Shown in pieces: positions 1-7,300 of a stretch of DNA of 9,465 nucleotides. A model generated the notes under the pieces. The model did no database searches and was not told the DNA's origin. It saw nothing but the letters and a program-made list of their open reading frames with translations. A program made the translations under genes and the position numbers. The stretch is from Chrysiogenia bacterium (GTDB taxonomy: Bacteria > JAGRBM01): NCBI GenBank assembly GCA_020434085.1, contig JAGRBM010000247.1:1-9465 (forward strand), given 5' to 3'. Positions within the stretch are counted from its first letter, which is position 1; every line of letters starts with the position of its first letter.

Positions 1-687
1 CTCTCGTCGGCCGAAATCGAACGAGTAGCCAAAATCGAGGCGGTTTCCTGCAAAAACAAGATATGGGATGCTGCCCCTTCGCGAGAAAATGGGATAGAGC
101 AGCTCAAGTTCAAAGCAGCCCGAGAAGGTGCTACCGCGATTGGAAATGTGAGCTGTTCTCCCGACGCATCATCGCTTGGAAAGAATTGCTGGTCCGCCAT
201 CATCTGTTCAGCGATCGCCTACAAGGAAAGCGCACCTGCCAAAACTGTCGCTTATCGCGAATCTGTCCCTTCCACGACTGAGGCTGTCGGAGTGGCTGCA
301 CCATCTTTCTCGGCTCGCGGCGAAATAGACGGCGCCCTGGCAGAAGGGTTGTCTGCTGTTTTCGAAACCACGCTCGCAGAAAACCCATGTATACGCATCG
401 TTGCCGAGGACATGATACAGCAGCTTGCGGCGCAAATGGGGCTTGAACAAGCCTGCGGAACCGAGCAATGCCAAATTGACATCGCCAAATATGCTCAAGC
501 TAGCTTTCTCACACGTGGCATTATCGCGAGTGTCGGAAATGAATATCTGCTCAGCGCCACACTTATAGACCTTTCTAACCAACGCACAGTAGCCACAGAG
601 AAACGATTGGTTTCTAGAGATGCGCTAATTGCTGAAACAGAGATCGCAGCCAGTGCAATTTCGGCTTCGCTGAAGTGCCCAAACTAG
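1..687 (+). CDS. Partial envelope protein: RcsF-like domain fused to TolB/CsgG-like domain (5' end missing)
   Basis: The frame is open from the first base to TAG at 685-687, giving 228 visible residues; the true start lies outside the window. Residues about 10-75 resemble RcsF, the outer-membrane lipoprotein sensor of the Rcs envelope-stress system. Four cysteines at 17, 52, 63 and 69 surround a helix ending GATAIGNVSC and a CW..I.C.A.AY strand. The spacing (35, 11, 6) is close to the 35, 9, 6 I recall for the two-disulfide RcsF fold. Residues about 102-228 look like the small TolB-N/CsgG/LpoB-like domain common in deltaproteobacterial lipoproteins: a helix, IRIVAEDMIQQL, a C-G-T-E-Q-C turn (152-157), then FLTRGIIASVGNEYLLSATLID. 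A periplasmic or outer-membrane location is inferred from the cysteines and family; no signal peptide can be seen. Base composition is lower in GC than the neighbours (hand count 541-660: 55 of 120 G+C). Function is unknown; the domain calls are by motif only. Confidence 0.7.
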   Translation, partial: LSSAEIERVAKIEAVSCKNKIWDAAPSRENGIEQLKFKAAREGATAIGNVSCSPDASSLGKNCWSAIICSAIAYKESAPAKTVAYRESVPSTTEAVGVAAPSFSARGEIDGALAEGLSAVFETTLAENPCIRIVAEDMIQQLAAQMGLEQACGTEQCQIDIAKYAQASFLTRGIIASVGNEYLLSATLIDLSNQRTVATEKRLVSRDALIAETEIAASAISASLKCPN

Positions 688-701
688 GCCCCCCAAAAAC
701 A

Positions 702-728
702 AAACGGCCGCCCATCGGGCGGCCGTTT
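702..728. terminator. Bidirectional Rho-independent terminator
   Basis: A perfect 12-bp stem, AAACGGCCGCCC (702-713) with GGGCGGCCGTTT (717-728), closes an ATC loop. On the + strand it runs into TTTCTTTG. On the - strand the stem is followed by GTTTTGTTTTTGG, a good U-tract. It sits between the convergent ends of the RcsF-like gene (stop at 687) and the acyl-CoA dehydrogenase operon (stop at 771), so it can end both transcripts. Confidence 0.92.
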
Positions 729-770
729 CTTTGACTTCCTCTTCCCGGAGGTCGTCGTCGTAGCTGCGGT

Positions 771-2021
771 TTACTGCGCCTTGAGGCCCGTGAGTTCGCG
801 GGCGACGATGCGGCGCTGGATCTGGCCGGTGCCTTCGAAGATGTCGAAGATCTTGATGTCGCGGAACATCTTCTCGAGCAGGAACTCGCGCGAGAGGGCT
901 TCGGGACCGCAGATGTCGACGGCCTCACTGCAGGCCTGGTAGCCGGCCTGGGCGCCGTAGGCCTTGCTCATCGAGGCTTCCTTCACGTTGCCGAGCTTGC
1001 GGTCGGCCATCCACGCGGCCTTCCACACGAGGTAGCGGGCGGCATCGAGGCGCGCCTTCACCGCCGCCAGGCGGTGACGCACGATGGGGTCCTCGTAGAG
1101 GTACTTGCCGCCGCGCTTGTGGTTCTGGCACCACTCGACAGCAAAGTCGTAGGCGCTACGGCCGATGCCGACGCCCATGCTTCCCACCATCGGGCGGGTG
1201 GAGTCGAACATCGCCTTGGCGCCCGAGAATCCGGCGGCGGCCTTCTTCTCGGCGGCGGCTTCGAGGCTGTCGCCCATCATCATGTCCTTGTGGACGCGGC
1301 AGTCCTCCATGTAGACCTCGGCGGTCTCGGAGGCGCGGATGCCCAGCTTGTCTTCCTTCTTGCCGGGAATCAGGCCGGGCGTGCCGCGGGTGATGATGAA
1401 GCTGCGGTAGGCTTCGCGGCCAAGGCTCGGATCAAGGGTGGCCCAGATGACGAACACGTTGGCGCTGTACCCGTTGGTGATGAAGCGCTTGGTGCCGTTG
1501 AGCACGTAGTAGTCGCCGTCCTTGACCGCGGTGGTCTTGATGCTGGAGATGTCGGAGCCGGCGTTGGGCTCGGTGATGCCCATGGCGGCTACCTGCGGGT
1601 GGCCCTCTTCGGTCTCGCCGTCCATGGCGTCGAAGAAGACCTTCTTCTGCTCGGGGGTTCCCATCTGGGAGACCGGCGTGGCGGCAAGGCCCGAACCGGC
1701 CAGTGCCAGCGCGATGCCCGCGCAGCCCCAGGCCAGCTCTTCGCCGCCCACGACGCTCATCAGGTTCTGGTTGGCGGCCAGCGGGTTCTTGGGCTTGTCG
1801 CCGCCTTCCTTCTTCTCACCGGTGTCGACCGAGCCGAGACCTCCGCCCTTGCCCATGGAGCCGGACATGCTCATGCCCATCTTCGCGGCCTGTTTCATCA
1901 CCGGCCAGGGCATCTGCTGAAGTTCGTCGTACTTGCGGGAATTGGGGCGCATCTGGAACTTCGCAAATGCGTTGATGGCGCCCTGGACTCCCTTGAGCAT
2001 CGGATCGAGTTCAAAATCCAT
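771..2021 (-). CDS. Acyl-CoA dehydrogenase, catalytic-type subunit with split FAD site
   Basis: FAD-dependent alpha,beta-desaturation of an acyl-CoA thioester is the expected reaction; the cytoplasmic enzyme would pass electrons to ETF. The 416 residues follow the ACAD order: N-terminal helices (1-140), beta domain (145-245), C-terminal four-helix domain (265-416). Visible motifs are ITEPNAGSD (149-157), FITNG (180-184), which meet the flavin ring, and FEGTGQIQ (395-402), whose E396 matches the catalytic Glu of medium-chain enzymes. The motifs normally given to the partner's FAD are missing: R..FG is replaced by HKRGGKYLYED (301-311) and Q..GG.G by DICGPEAL (369-376). A Gly/Lys-rich insertion occupies residues 54-81. 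The start is chosen for GAAGGAG 8 nt upstream. The gene lies 48 bp after the sister ACAD gene in one operon. Likely works as a heteromer with that sister; substrate unknown. Confidence 0.93.
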   Translation of the reverse strand: MDFELDPMLKGVQGAINAFAKFQMRPNSRKYDELQQMPWPVMKQAAKMGMSMSGSMGKGGGLGSVDTGEKKEGGDKPKNPLAANQNLMSVVGGEELAWGCAGIALALAGSGLAATPVSQMGTPEQKKVFFDAMDGETEEGHPQVAAMGITEPNAGSDISSIKTTAVKDGDYYVLNGTKRFITNGYSANVFVIWATLDPSLGREAYRSFIITRGTPGLIPGKKEDKLGIRASETAEVYMEDCRVHKDMMMGDSLEAAAEKKAAAGFSGAKAMFDSTRPMVGSMGVGIGRSAYDFAVEWCQNHKRGGKYLYEDPIVRHRLAAVKARLDAARYLVWKAAWMADRKLGNVKEASMSKAYGAQAGYQACSEAVDICGPEALSREFLLEKMFRDIKIFDIFEGTGQIQRRIVARELTGLKAQ

Positions 2022-2029
2022 TGCTGTTT

Positions 2030-2036
2030 CTCCTTC
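2030..2036 (-). promoter_or_regulatory. Ribosome binding site of the second acyl-CoA dehydrogenase gene
   Basis: On the - strand GAAGGAG stands 8 nt before the ATG at 2021. It fixes this start and lets the second gene be translated independently of the first across the 48-bp spacer. Confidence 0.8.
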
Positions 2037-2069
2037 TCGAGAGTGCCCGCGATGATCGGGCCTCGTGCA

Positions 2070-3215
2070 TTACTTCTTTTTCTTCGGCTCGATCTCGGCG
2101 GCGGCGGCCTGGAGCGACTCGCTCAGCCCGCCCGCAAGCAGGGAGAGCACGCGCACATCGCGCATCCACTTCTCCACCGGATACTCGCGGGTGAAGCCGT
2201 AACCACCGTGCACCTGCACGCCGCGCTCGGTCACCGTGTGGGTGACTTCGCAGGTGTGGGCGTGGGCGCTGGCGGCCTGGATCGTGATGGACTTGCCCTT
2301 CTCGGCGCGCGAAGCAACCGCCAGCACGTGCTGCCAGGCGGCCTCGAGCGTCATGGCCATCTCGGCCATCATGAAGGCAAGGCCCTGCTTCTGGCCGACG
2401 GGCTCGCCGAACTGCACGCGGGTCTTGGAGAATTCCACGGACTCGTTGAGCGCGGCGCGGGCGGCGCCGATCATGGCGGCGCTCACGGTCAGGCGCGCGT
2501 GGTCGAGGATCTGCTGCGCGGCAGCGGCCTGTTTCTCGGCGTCGTCTTCGCCAAGGAGCTTGCCCTCGGCACCATTGAAGACCACGTGGCCCATGTCGGC
2601 GGCGCGAAGGCCGGTCCACTTGGCTTCCTTCACTTCGACGCCGGCCGCTTCCTTGTCCACCCACAGCACGCGGGGGCCGTCGGAGGCCTTTGCGATCACC
2701 ACGAAGCCGCCGGAACGGCTGGCGTTGACCACCGGGCCCTTGGTGCCCGTGACCTTCCAGCTCTCACCGCTGCCTTCGCAGGTGGTTTCCATGAGTTCGA
2801 AGTTCGCGCCGGCGTCACCTTCGGTGAGCGCGAGCGCGGCCCATGCGGGCGACTCGCCGCAGAAGGGCTCAAGCAGCGGGGCTGCCTGCTCTTCGGTGGC
2901 GATGGAAATGAGCGCCGGTCCGGTCAGTCCCAGTCCCGGCAGCGAAAGCGCCAGCGCGGGGCAGCCGTAGGAAAGTTCCTCGGTGCGCACCACGTGCTGG
3001 ACGTCCTGGGGGTTGCCCTCCCAGGCTCCGCCGCGCGATTCGGGAATGGACATGATGGCCAGTGCGAGGTCCGTCTGTCCTTTGGCCAGTACCTCTTCGG
3101 GGGCTGCCTCGTTCGTGTCAGCAGCTTCAGCAATCGTCCGCAGTTCTTCGCGGGCGAACTTGCTCATGAGGTCCTGGACCATCTTTTCGTCTTCGGAATA
3201 TCCGAGGTCCGGCAT
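2070..3215 (-). CDS. Acyl-CoA dehydrogenase-like subunit lacking the catalytic glutamate
   Basis: Recognisably an ACAD, 381 residues, cytoplasmic. Helix 260-290 carries SKTRVQFG..V.QKQ (R266, F269), and VQVHGGYGFTREYPVEKWMRD (333-353) has Q334 and GG.G. These are the residues an ACAD subunit donates to its neighbour's FAD. The catalytic position is degenerate: where the family has Y-E-G-T, this protein has L-A-G-G (A361). The alternative Glu site of isovaleryl-CoA and long-chain enzymes is also Ala (LDHARL, A240). The flavin-ring motifs are eroded too: TEGDAGAN (131-138) for TEP.AGSD, and PVVNAS (161-166) for W.TNG. It ends in a K4 tail. The start at 3215 is preferred because GGAAGGAGA precedes it by about 8 nt; an in-frame ATG at 3299 has no ribosome site and lies inside the operator palindrome. 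Probably the non-catalytic partner of the downstream ACAD; inactive alone is an inference. Confidence 0.9.
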   Translation of the reverse strand: MPDLGYSEDEKMVQDLMSKFAREELRTIAEAADTNEAAPEEVLAKGQTDLALAIMSIPESRGGAWEGNPQDVQHVVRTEELSYGCPALALSLPGLGLTGPALISIATEEQAAPLLEPFCGESPAWAALALTEGDAGANFELMETTCEGSGESWKVTGTKGPVVNASRSGGFVVIAKASDGPRVLWVDKEAAGVEVKEAKWTGLRAADMGHVVFNGAEGKLLGEDDAEKQAAAAQQILDHARLTVSAAMIGAARAALNESVEFSKTRVQFGEPVGQKQGLAFMMAEMAMTLEAAWQHVLAVASRAEKGKSITIQAASAHAHTCEVTHTVTERGVQVHGGYGFTREYPVEKWMRDVRVLSLLAGGLSESLQAAAAEIEPKKKK

Positions 3216-3222
3216 GCGCCTG

Positions 3223-3231
3223 TCTCCTTCC
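3223..3231 (-). promoter_or_regulatory. Ribosome binding site deciding the start of the first ACAD gene
   Basis: On the - strand GGAAGGAGA ends about 8 nt before the ATG at 3215. The in-frame ATG at 3299 would add 28 residues rich in polar amino acids with no ACAD similarity. It has no purine-rich site upstream, so 3215 is taken as the start. Confidence 0.8.
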
Positions 3232-3281
3232 TGCTCTCTCTCAGCAGAGTGAGAGGGTCCTGATGTTGGTTCTTCTGTCCG

Positions 3282-3305
3282 GACTGAATGGGCGTTCATT
3301 CAGTC
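3282..3305. promoter_or_regulatory. Probable TetR-family (FadR-type) operator of the ACAD operon
   Basis: A perfect inverted repeat has 9-bp arms GACTGAATG and CATTCAGTC with a 6-base spacer GGCGTT. The inner 18 bp, TGAATG-N6-CATTCA, agrees with the Bacillus subtilis FadR box as I recall it (TGAATGAMTANTCATTCA), which a TetR repressor leaves when it binds long-chain acyl-CoA. It starts about 10 bp downstream of the putative -10, covering the transcription start, a classic repression position. The regulator gene is not in the window. A TetR-family FadR/FadP-like protein is inferred from the site only. Confidence 0.75.
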
Positions 3306-3315
3306 ATGCGGCGGT

Positions 3316-3345
3316 TTTGTAAAACAGATTTATGCGACGTGTCAA
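3316..3345 (-). promoter_or_regulatory. Putative sigma-70 promoter of the ACAD operon
   Basis: Read on the - strand, a consensus TTGACA (3345-3340) is followed after 18 bp by TACAAA (3321-3316, four of six matches to TATAAT). Transcription would begin near 3309, just before the palindromic operator, giving a leader of about 95 nt to the ATG at 3215. The -10 overlaps a small inverted repeat, GTTTT-GT-AAAAC (3314-3325). The perfect -35 is the strongest element; the -10 assignment is uncertain by 1-2 bases. Confidence 0.6.
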
Positions 3346-3435
3346 CGCCTCCCCCAAGTATACTGGAAACTGCTGGAATCATTGGACTATTATCGGGGCA
3401 GTCCCGTTCACCGGGACCCGCGGGAAGGCCCCTGT

Positions 3436-3451
3436 CTGGTCGCGCGACCAG
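3436..3451. promoter_or_regulatory. Perfect 16-bp palindrome upstream of the amidase gene, candidate activator site
   Basis: CTGGTCGC followed directly by GCGACCAG is a perfect palindrome with no spacer. It is centred about 40 bp before the start point predicted from the TATACT box at 3472-3477, where a class II activator would bind, and no good -35 hexamer is present at that promoter. This is a positional argument only; the binding protein is unknown. In GC-rich DNA a chance palindrome is possible. Confidence 0.4.
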
Positions 3452-3471
3452 TGGTTTTCCGTGGCGGTCGC

Positions 3472-3477
3472 TATACT
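3472..3477 (+). promoter_or_regulatory. Putative -10 box of the amidase/AsmA operon
   Basis: TATACT matches the sigma-70 -10 at five of six positions. It would start transcription near 3484, 13 nt before the ATG at 3497. No convincing TTGACA-like hexamer lies 15-18 bp upstream; the 16-bp palindrome ends 20 bp before the -10. Confidence 0.45.
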
Positions 3478-3496
3478 GCGCCGCAAGCAGAGGAAT

Positions 3497-4315
3497 ATGC
3501 CGGGCGAGCTCGCACAATCATTCACCGCTGCACTGCTGCAGTTCGACGTCGCACTGGGCAGGCCCGAGGAAAATCTCGCGCGCGCGGTTGCGCTGCTCGA
3601 GCAACTTCCCGTTGCCGGGGACGCGCCCACGCTGGCCGTGCTGCCCGAAGTCTTCACGACAAATTTTACTTTCCATGGCGCCGAAGAATTCGCGGCGCAT
3701 TCGGGTAGAGCACTGGAGAAGCTCGCCGCGCTCGCGCGCGAGCGGGAGATTGCCATCGCCGGCTCCATCATCGAGGCCGGTCGCGAGGCCGGACGCTATG
3801 CCAACCGGGCTTTCTTTATCGATGAGCGCGGCGAGCGGCTCTGCCACTACGCCAAGCGGCACCTCATCACCATCGGTCACGAGCACCTCTTCTATGAAGA
3901 GGGCGACGATGCCGAGGCGCGGATCTTCGAGTGGCACGCGATACCCATGGCCATGGCGATCTGCTACGACCTGCGCTTTCCCGAGTGGCTCGGGCGCCTG
4001 GCCTTTGCCGGGGCGCGGGTCTTCGTGGTTCCCGCCCAGTGGCCGCGCGAGCGGCTGGCCCACTGGCGCACCCTGCTCCAGGCCCGCGCCATCGAGAATC
4101 AGGCCTTCTTTCTGGGCTGCAACCGCACCGGCGTGATGGAGAACACGGTTTTTGCCGGCGGATCTGCGATCATCGACCCCTGGGGCGAGATCGTGGCCAC
4201 CGACGCCGAGGGTGCCACCGAGATCGTCCGGGGACGCGTCGAGCCGGCGCTGTCCGATGAAGTTCGAAGCCGCCTGCCCGCTTTCAATGAGCGGCAGGCG
4301 CAGGAAAGCAAGTAA
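3497..4315 (+). CDS. Nitrilase-superfamily omega-amidase (YafV/Nit2-like carbon-nitrogen hydrolase)
   Basis: Expected to hydrolyse the omega-amide of alpha-ketoglutaramate or alpha-ketosuccinamate (products of glutamine and asparagine transamination) to the keto-dicarboxylate and ammonia, in the cytoplasm. The 272 residues match the usual length. The Glu-Lys-Cys triad is visible: E51 in LPEVFTTNF, K120 in YAKRHLI and C156 in ICYDLRFPEW. Omega-amidase hallmarks follow: GHEHLFY.EG, VPAQWPRERLAHWRTLL, ARAIENQAFFLGCNR and the DPWGEIVA strand. The resemblance to E. coli YafV, recalled from memory, runs along the whole chain. The ATG at 3497 is preferred because family similarity begins just after it (AALLQFDVALG) and AGAGGA lies 2 nt upstream, although this spacing is short. 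The frame stays open further 5' to an ATG at 3332, but that part has no family resemblance. TAA abuts the next gene's TTG, so the two form an operon. Substrate within the superfamily is the least certain point. Confidence 0.92.
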   Translation: MPGELAQSFTAALLQFDVALGRPEENLARAVALLEQLPVAGDAPTLAVLPEVFTTNFTFHGAEEFAAHSGRALEKLAALAREREIAIAGSIIEAGREAGRYANRAFFIDERGERLCHYAKRHLITIGHEHLFYEEGDDAEARIFEWHAIPMAMAICYDLRFPEWLGRLAFAGARVFVVPAQWPRERLAHWRTLLQARAIENQAFFLGCNRTGVMENTVFAGGSAIIDPWGEIVATDAEGATEIVRGRVEPALSDEVRSRLPAFNERQAQESK

Positions 4316-7300
4316 TTGCGCAAGACCGTACGATATCTGCTCTGGCTGACGGGCCTGTTTCTGCTGCTGCTGGTGGGCAGTCTGCTCATTCTGCCCAAGG
4401 TCCTCGACTTCAGCCCGGAGATTCCGATGCTCGAGGCGCGGCTCACCGACCTGACCGGTCGGCGGGTCACCATCGAGCGCCTCTCCCTGGATCTCACCCA
4501 CGGCGTAGGCCTTCGCGCCGGCGAGGTTTCCATCCGCAGCGCTTCGGGCGATCTGGAATTCGCCCACCTGCATGCCGCCACCTTTGTGGTTCGCATTCTT
4601 CCCTACGTCCTTGATGACAAGATCGAGATTGCGGGCGTGCTGCTCGACGAACCCATCGTGCGCCTTCGTCGCTCCGGGAGCGCGAGCAACATCGATGACC
4701 TGATCGCGCGCTTTTCCCCCGCACCGGCGCCCGCCGCCGAGGGGGAAGAAGCTCCCGCCGCGGCGCCCGTTCCCCTCTCCGAGCAGATCCAGAAGGCCCT
4801 GCAAGCCGCGCCCATCGAGTTTCTGGAAATCGATCACGGTCGCATCACCTATGTGAGCAAACCCGCCGACGGCGAAGAGCCCGAGGCGAGCGCGGCCCTG
4901 CCCGTCCTGAGTGCGGGGCCCAACCACAGCGAGATCGCCGACCTCAAGCTGCACATCGGCCCCCTGCGCCCGTTCACTCCCGTGGAGTTCGAGCTCTCAA
5001 CGGAAATCCGCTCGGGTGGATCACGCCCGGCGCGCATCGATATCGATGGCAACTGGACCTTCCACGAAGAGGACTTCCGCATCGCCGGTTCCCAGCTCAA
5101 CGCGCGCACCAGCTTTACCGACCTGGACTGGGGCTGGTTCCACAACGTCAAACCCATCGCCGATCTGGGCCTGGAACGCGGCGTCCTGAGCGGGCAGTTC
5201 CATCTGACCGGCAACCCGGCCGATCACTTCGTCGTCGACGGAAGGCTCGATGGCGACGGGGTCCGCGGCGACTGGCCCAGCGTGTGGGCCGTCCCCTTCG
5301 AACCGCGCAGCCTGCACCTGCCGCTGGAAATCGAGCGCCAGGGCGATCTGCTCGAAATTCGAATTTCCAACGCCGACATCAACGGCATGGATGTTCGCTG
5401 GATTCGAATGGGATTCTTCCAGGGCGACTATCCCGAAGGCGAATTCGGCTTCGCGATGGACCTCGATGTGCGCAATGCCGAGTGGGAGAAGGATTTCGAG
5501 TTTTACCCCTGGAATGCCGTGGCGCCGAGCGTAAAGGACACGCTTCGCGAGCGCATCGCGCGCACCGGCCGCTGCACGAAGACCAACATCTCTTTTGAAA
5601 ACCACTTCCACGACGGCGCCATGTGGGCCGTGCCCGGAACCATTCGCATCGTGGGCGCGCTCGAAGACATGAAGATGCGCGTGGGCCTTGGAGACAAGGG
5701 CCCCTATCTTTCGAACATGAATCTCACGCTGGTCCATGAAAACGGCGGCCTGTTCTTCCGCAACGGCACCGCGCGGGTCGACGGCACAGTGGACCTTGGC
5801 TTCGACGGCGGCTTTGCCAACCTTCGCGAGAACTCCCTGCTGGAACTCGAACTAGATGGCGCGGTGCCCATCGCAGGGCTCGCCACCGTGCTTCCCAAAT
5901 ACGCCTTCCCCGCCTTCGGCCGGCAGCTCGCCCCGCTTCGCAGCGCGCGCGGGCTGGGCACGGCGCGGGCAAAGATGGGTTTTGATTTTGAAACCGGCGA
6001 CTATTCCTACGAGGGCAAGCTGGATTTCAGCCGCCTGGCCTTCGACCTGCCGGACCTGGGCCTCCAGCTCTCGAGCCTCGAAGGCTCCCTGAACTTCTCC
6101 CCCGATCGCGTGGAGACAACCATGATTCGCGGGCGCTCGGGCAAGTCCGAGGTGCGCTTCTCCATTGCCATCGAAGACCCGCAGGGCAAGGCGCCAACCT
6201 TTGAAGCCTCCTTCAATGGAGAGGACCTCGATCTCAAACCCATGATGAGCGCGCTGGGCGGCGCCCACGGCTACAGCGCGCAAGGAAAGATCTCCATTCG
6301 CGACTTCTTCCTGCGCGCGCCCTCAGGTGAAGATGCCGGGCCGCCCCAGCTCTCGGGCAGCGTCCACCTCAAACAGACCAGCCTCAAGGGTCCTTTCCTG
6401 AGCCGGCCCATTGAGGACCTGAACTGCATCTTCCTGCTCTCGCGCGACGGACGAAACGACTTCGGGTGTCAGGCCCTGCTCGGCGCCTCGGACTTCAAGC
6501 TCTCGGGTGCGATTACTTCCAGTGAAGCCGGCATTCCCAGCGGACGGCTCGAAGCCGAGTCCCTCTATGTCGATGTCGAAGATCTGAGCAGCAGCCTGAA
6601 CTGGAGCGAGCTGTTCTCAGGTGCGCAGCTTCTCGAAATCGAACGCGAGCGCCTATCCAAACACCTTGATGTCGACGAAGAAGTCGCCGATGGCGTGCGC
6701 GTCGACTCGGTGGAAGTTGCCCCGCCCGAGAAGGGCAATGCGCTGGGCCTCGAACTTCCGCCCTCGCTCTCCCCCACCGCGCTCTATGAAAAAGGAAACT
6801 TTGAAATCGCGCTCTCGGCCGCGTCCTTCCATTGGAAGTCCATGCGCGGGCGCGACCTGATCGCCGATGTTGCCGCGCGCAAGGGCGTCGTGAATTTTGG
6901 CGAGGTGAGCTACCAGGGTCCCGGCGGGCAGCACCGTTTTGAAAGGGGTTACGTGGCGCAGCGCCTCGAAGGCGGGTTCCGCATCGCCATGGAACCGCGC
7001 CTCGAAGGGCTCGACGCCGGACCGTTTCTGACCTGGCTGGGCCTGAGCAAGGGAACTGTGGAGGGCACGCTCGATTCAACCGGTGCGCTCACCTGCGAGG
7101 GCTCCACCCCCGACCAGTGCCTCTCGACGCTGAGCGGGCCGCTACGCATCCGCGCCTCGAAGGGGCGCGTTGCCAACGTGAAGAACCTCAAGGTGCTTGC
7201 GCAGATTCTAACCCTGCTCCACTGGAAGGGGCTCGATAGTTACGAGGACGGCATCCCCTACAACCAGATCGCAGGGGATTTTGTGCTCAATCACGGCGTG

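Noticed and set aside
148-687. Complete 179-residue gene starting at GTG 148
   Set aside because: The frame is open to the window edge, and the RcsF-like cysteine motif starts well before codon 50, so this GTG is internal and the gene is truncated by the window.
1074-3263. 729-codon open frame on the + strand opposite both ACAD genes
   Set aside because: It is the antisense shadow of two well-conserved ACADs. The translation is rich in His, Gly, Ala and Leu, as expected from reverse-complemented GC-rich codons. It matches no fold and crosses the boundary between two real genes.
3216-3299. N-terminal extension of the first ACAD from the ATG at 3299
   Set aside because: It has no ribosome binding site, the ATG is inside the operator palindrome, and the 28 extra residues are polar and unlike ACADs. 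The ATG at 3215 has GGAAGGAGA upstream.
3332-3496. Upstream in-frame extension of the amidase
   Set aside because: It would place the start inside the ACAD promoter and adds about 55 residues with no family similarity. The family N-terminus begins just after 3497.
3518-4954. 478-codon open frame on the - strand opposite the amidase and the start of the AsmA-like gene
   Set aside because: It covers the catalytic triad region of a clear nitrilase-family gene on the other strand. The composition is that of an antisense shadow, with no signal or motif.
5021-5737. Minus-strand 238-codon frame within the AsmA-like gene
   Set aside because: Antisense shadow inside a continuous 1071-codon gene, with no ribosome site and no recognisable domain.
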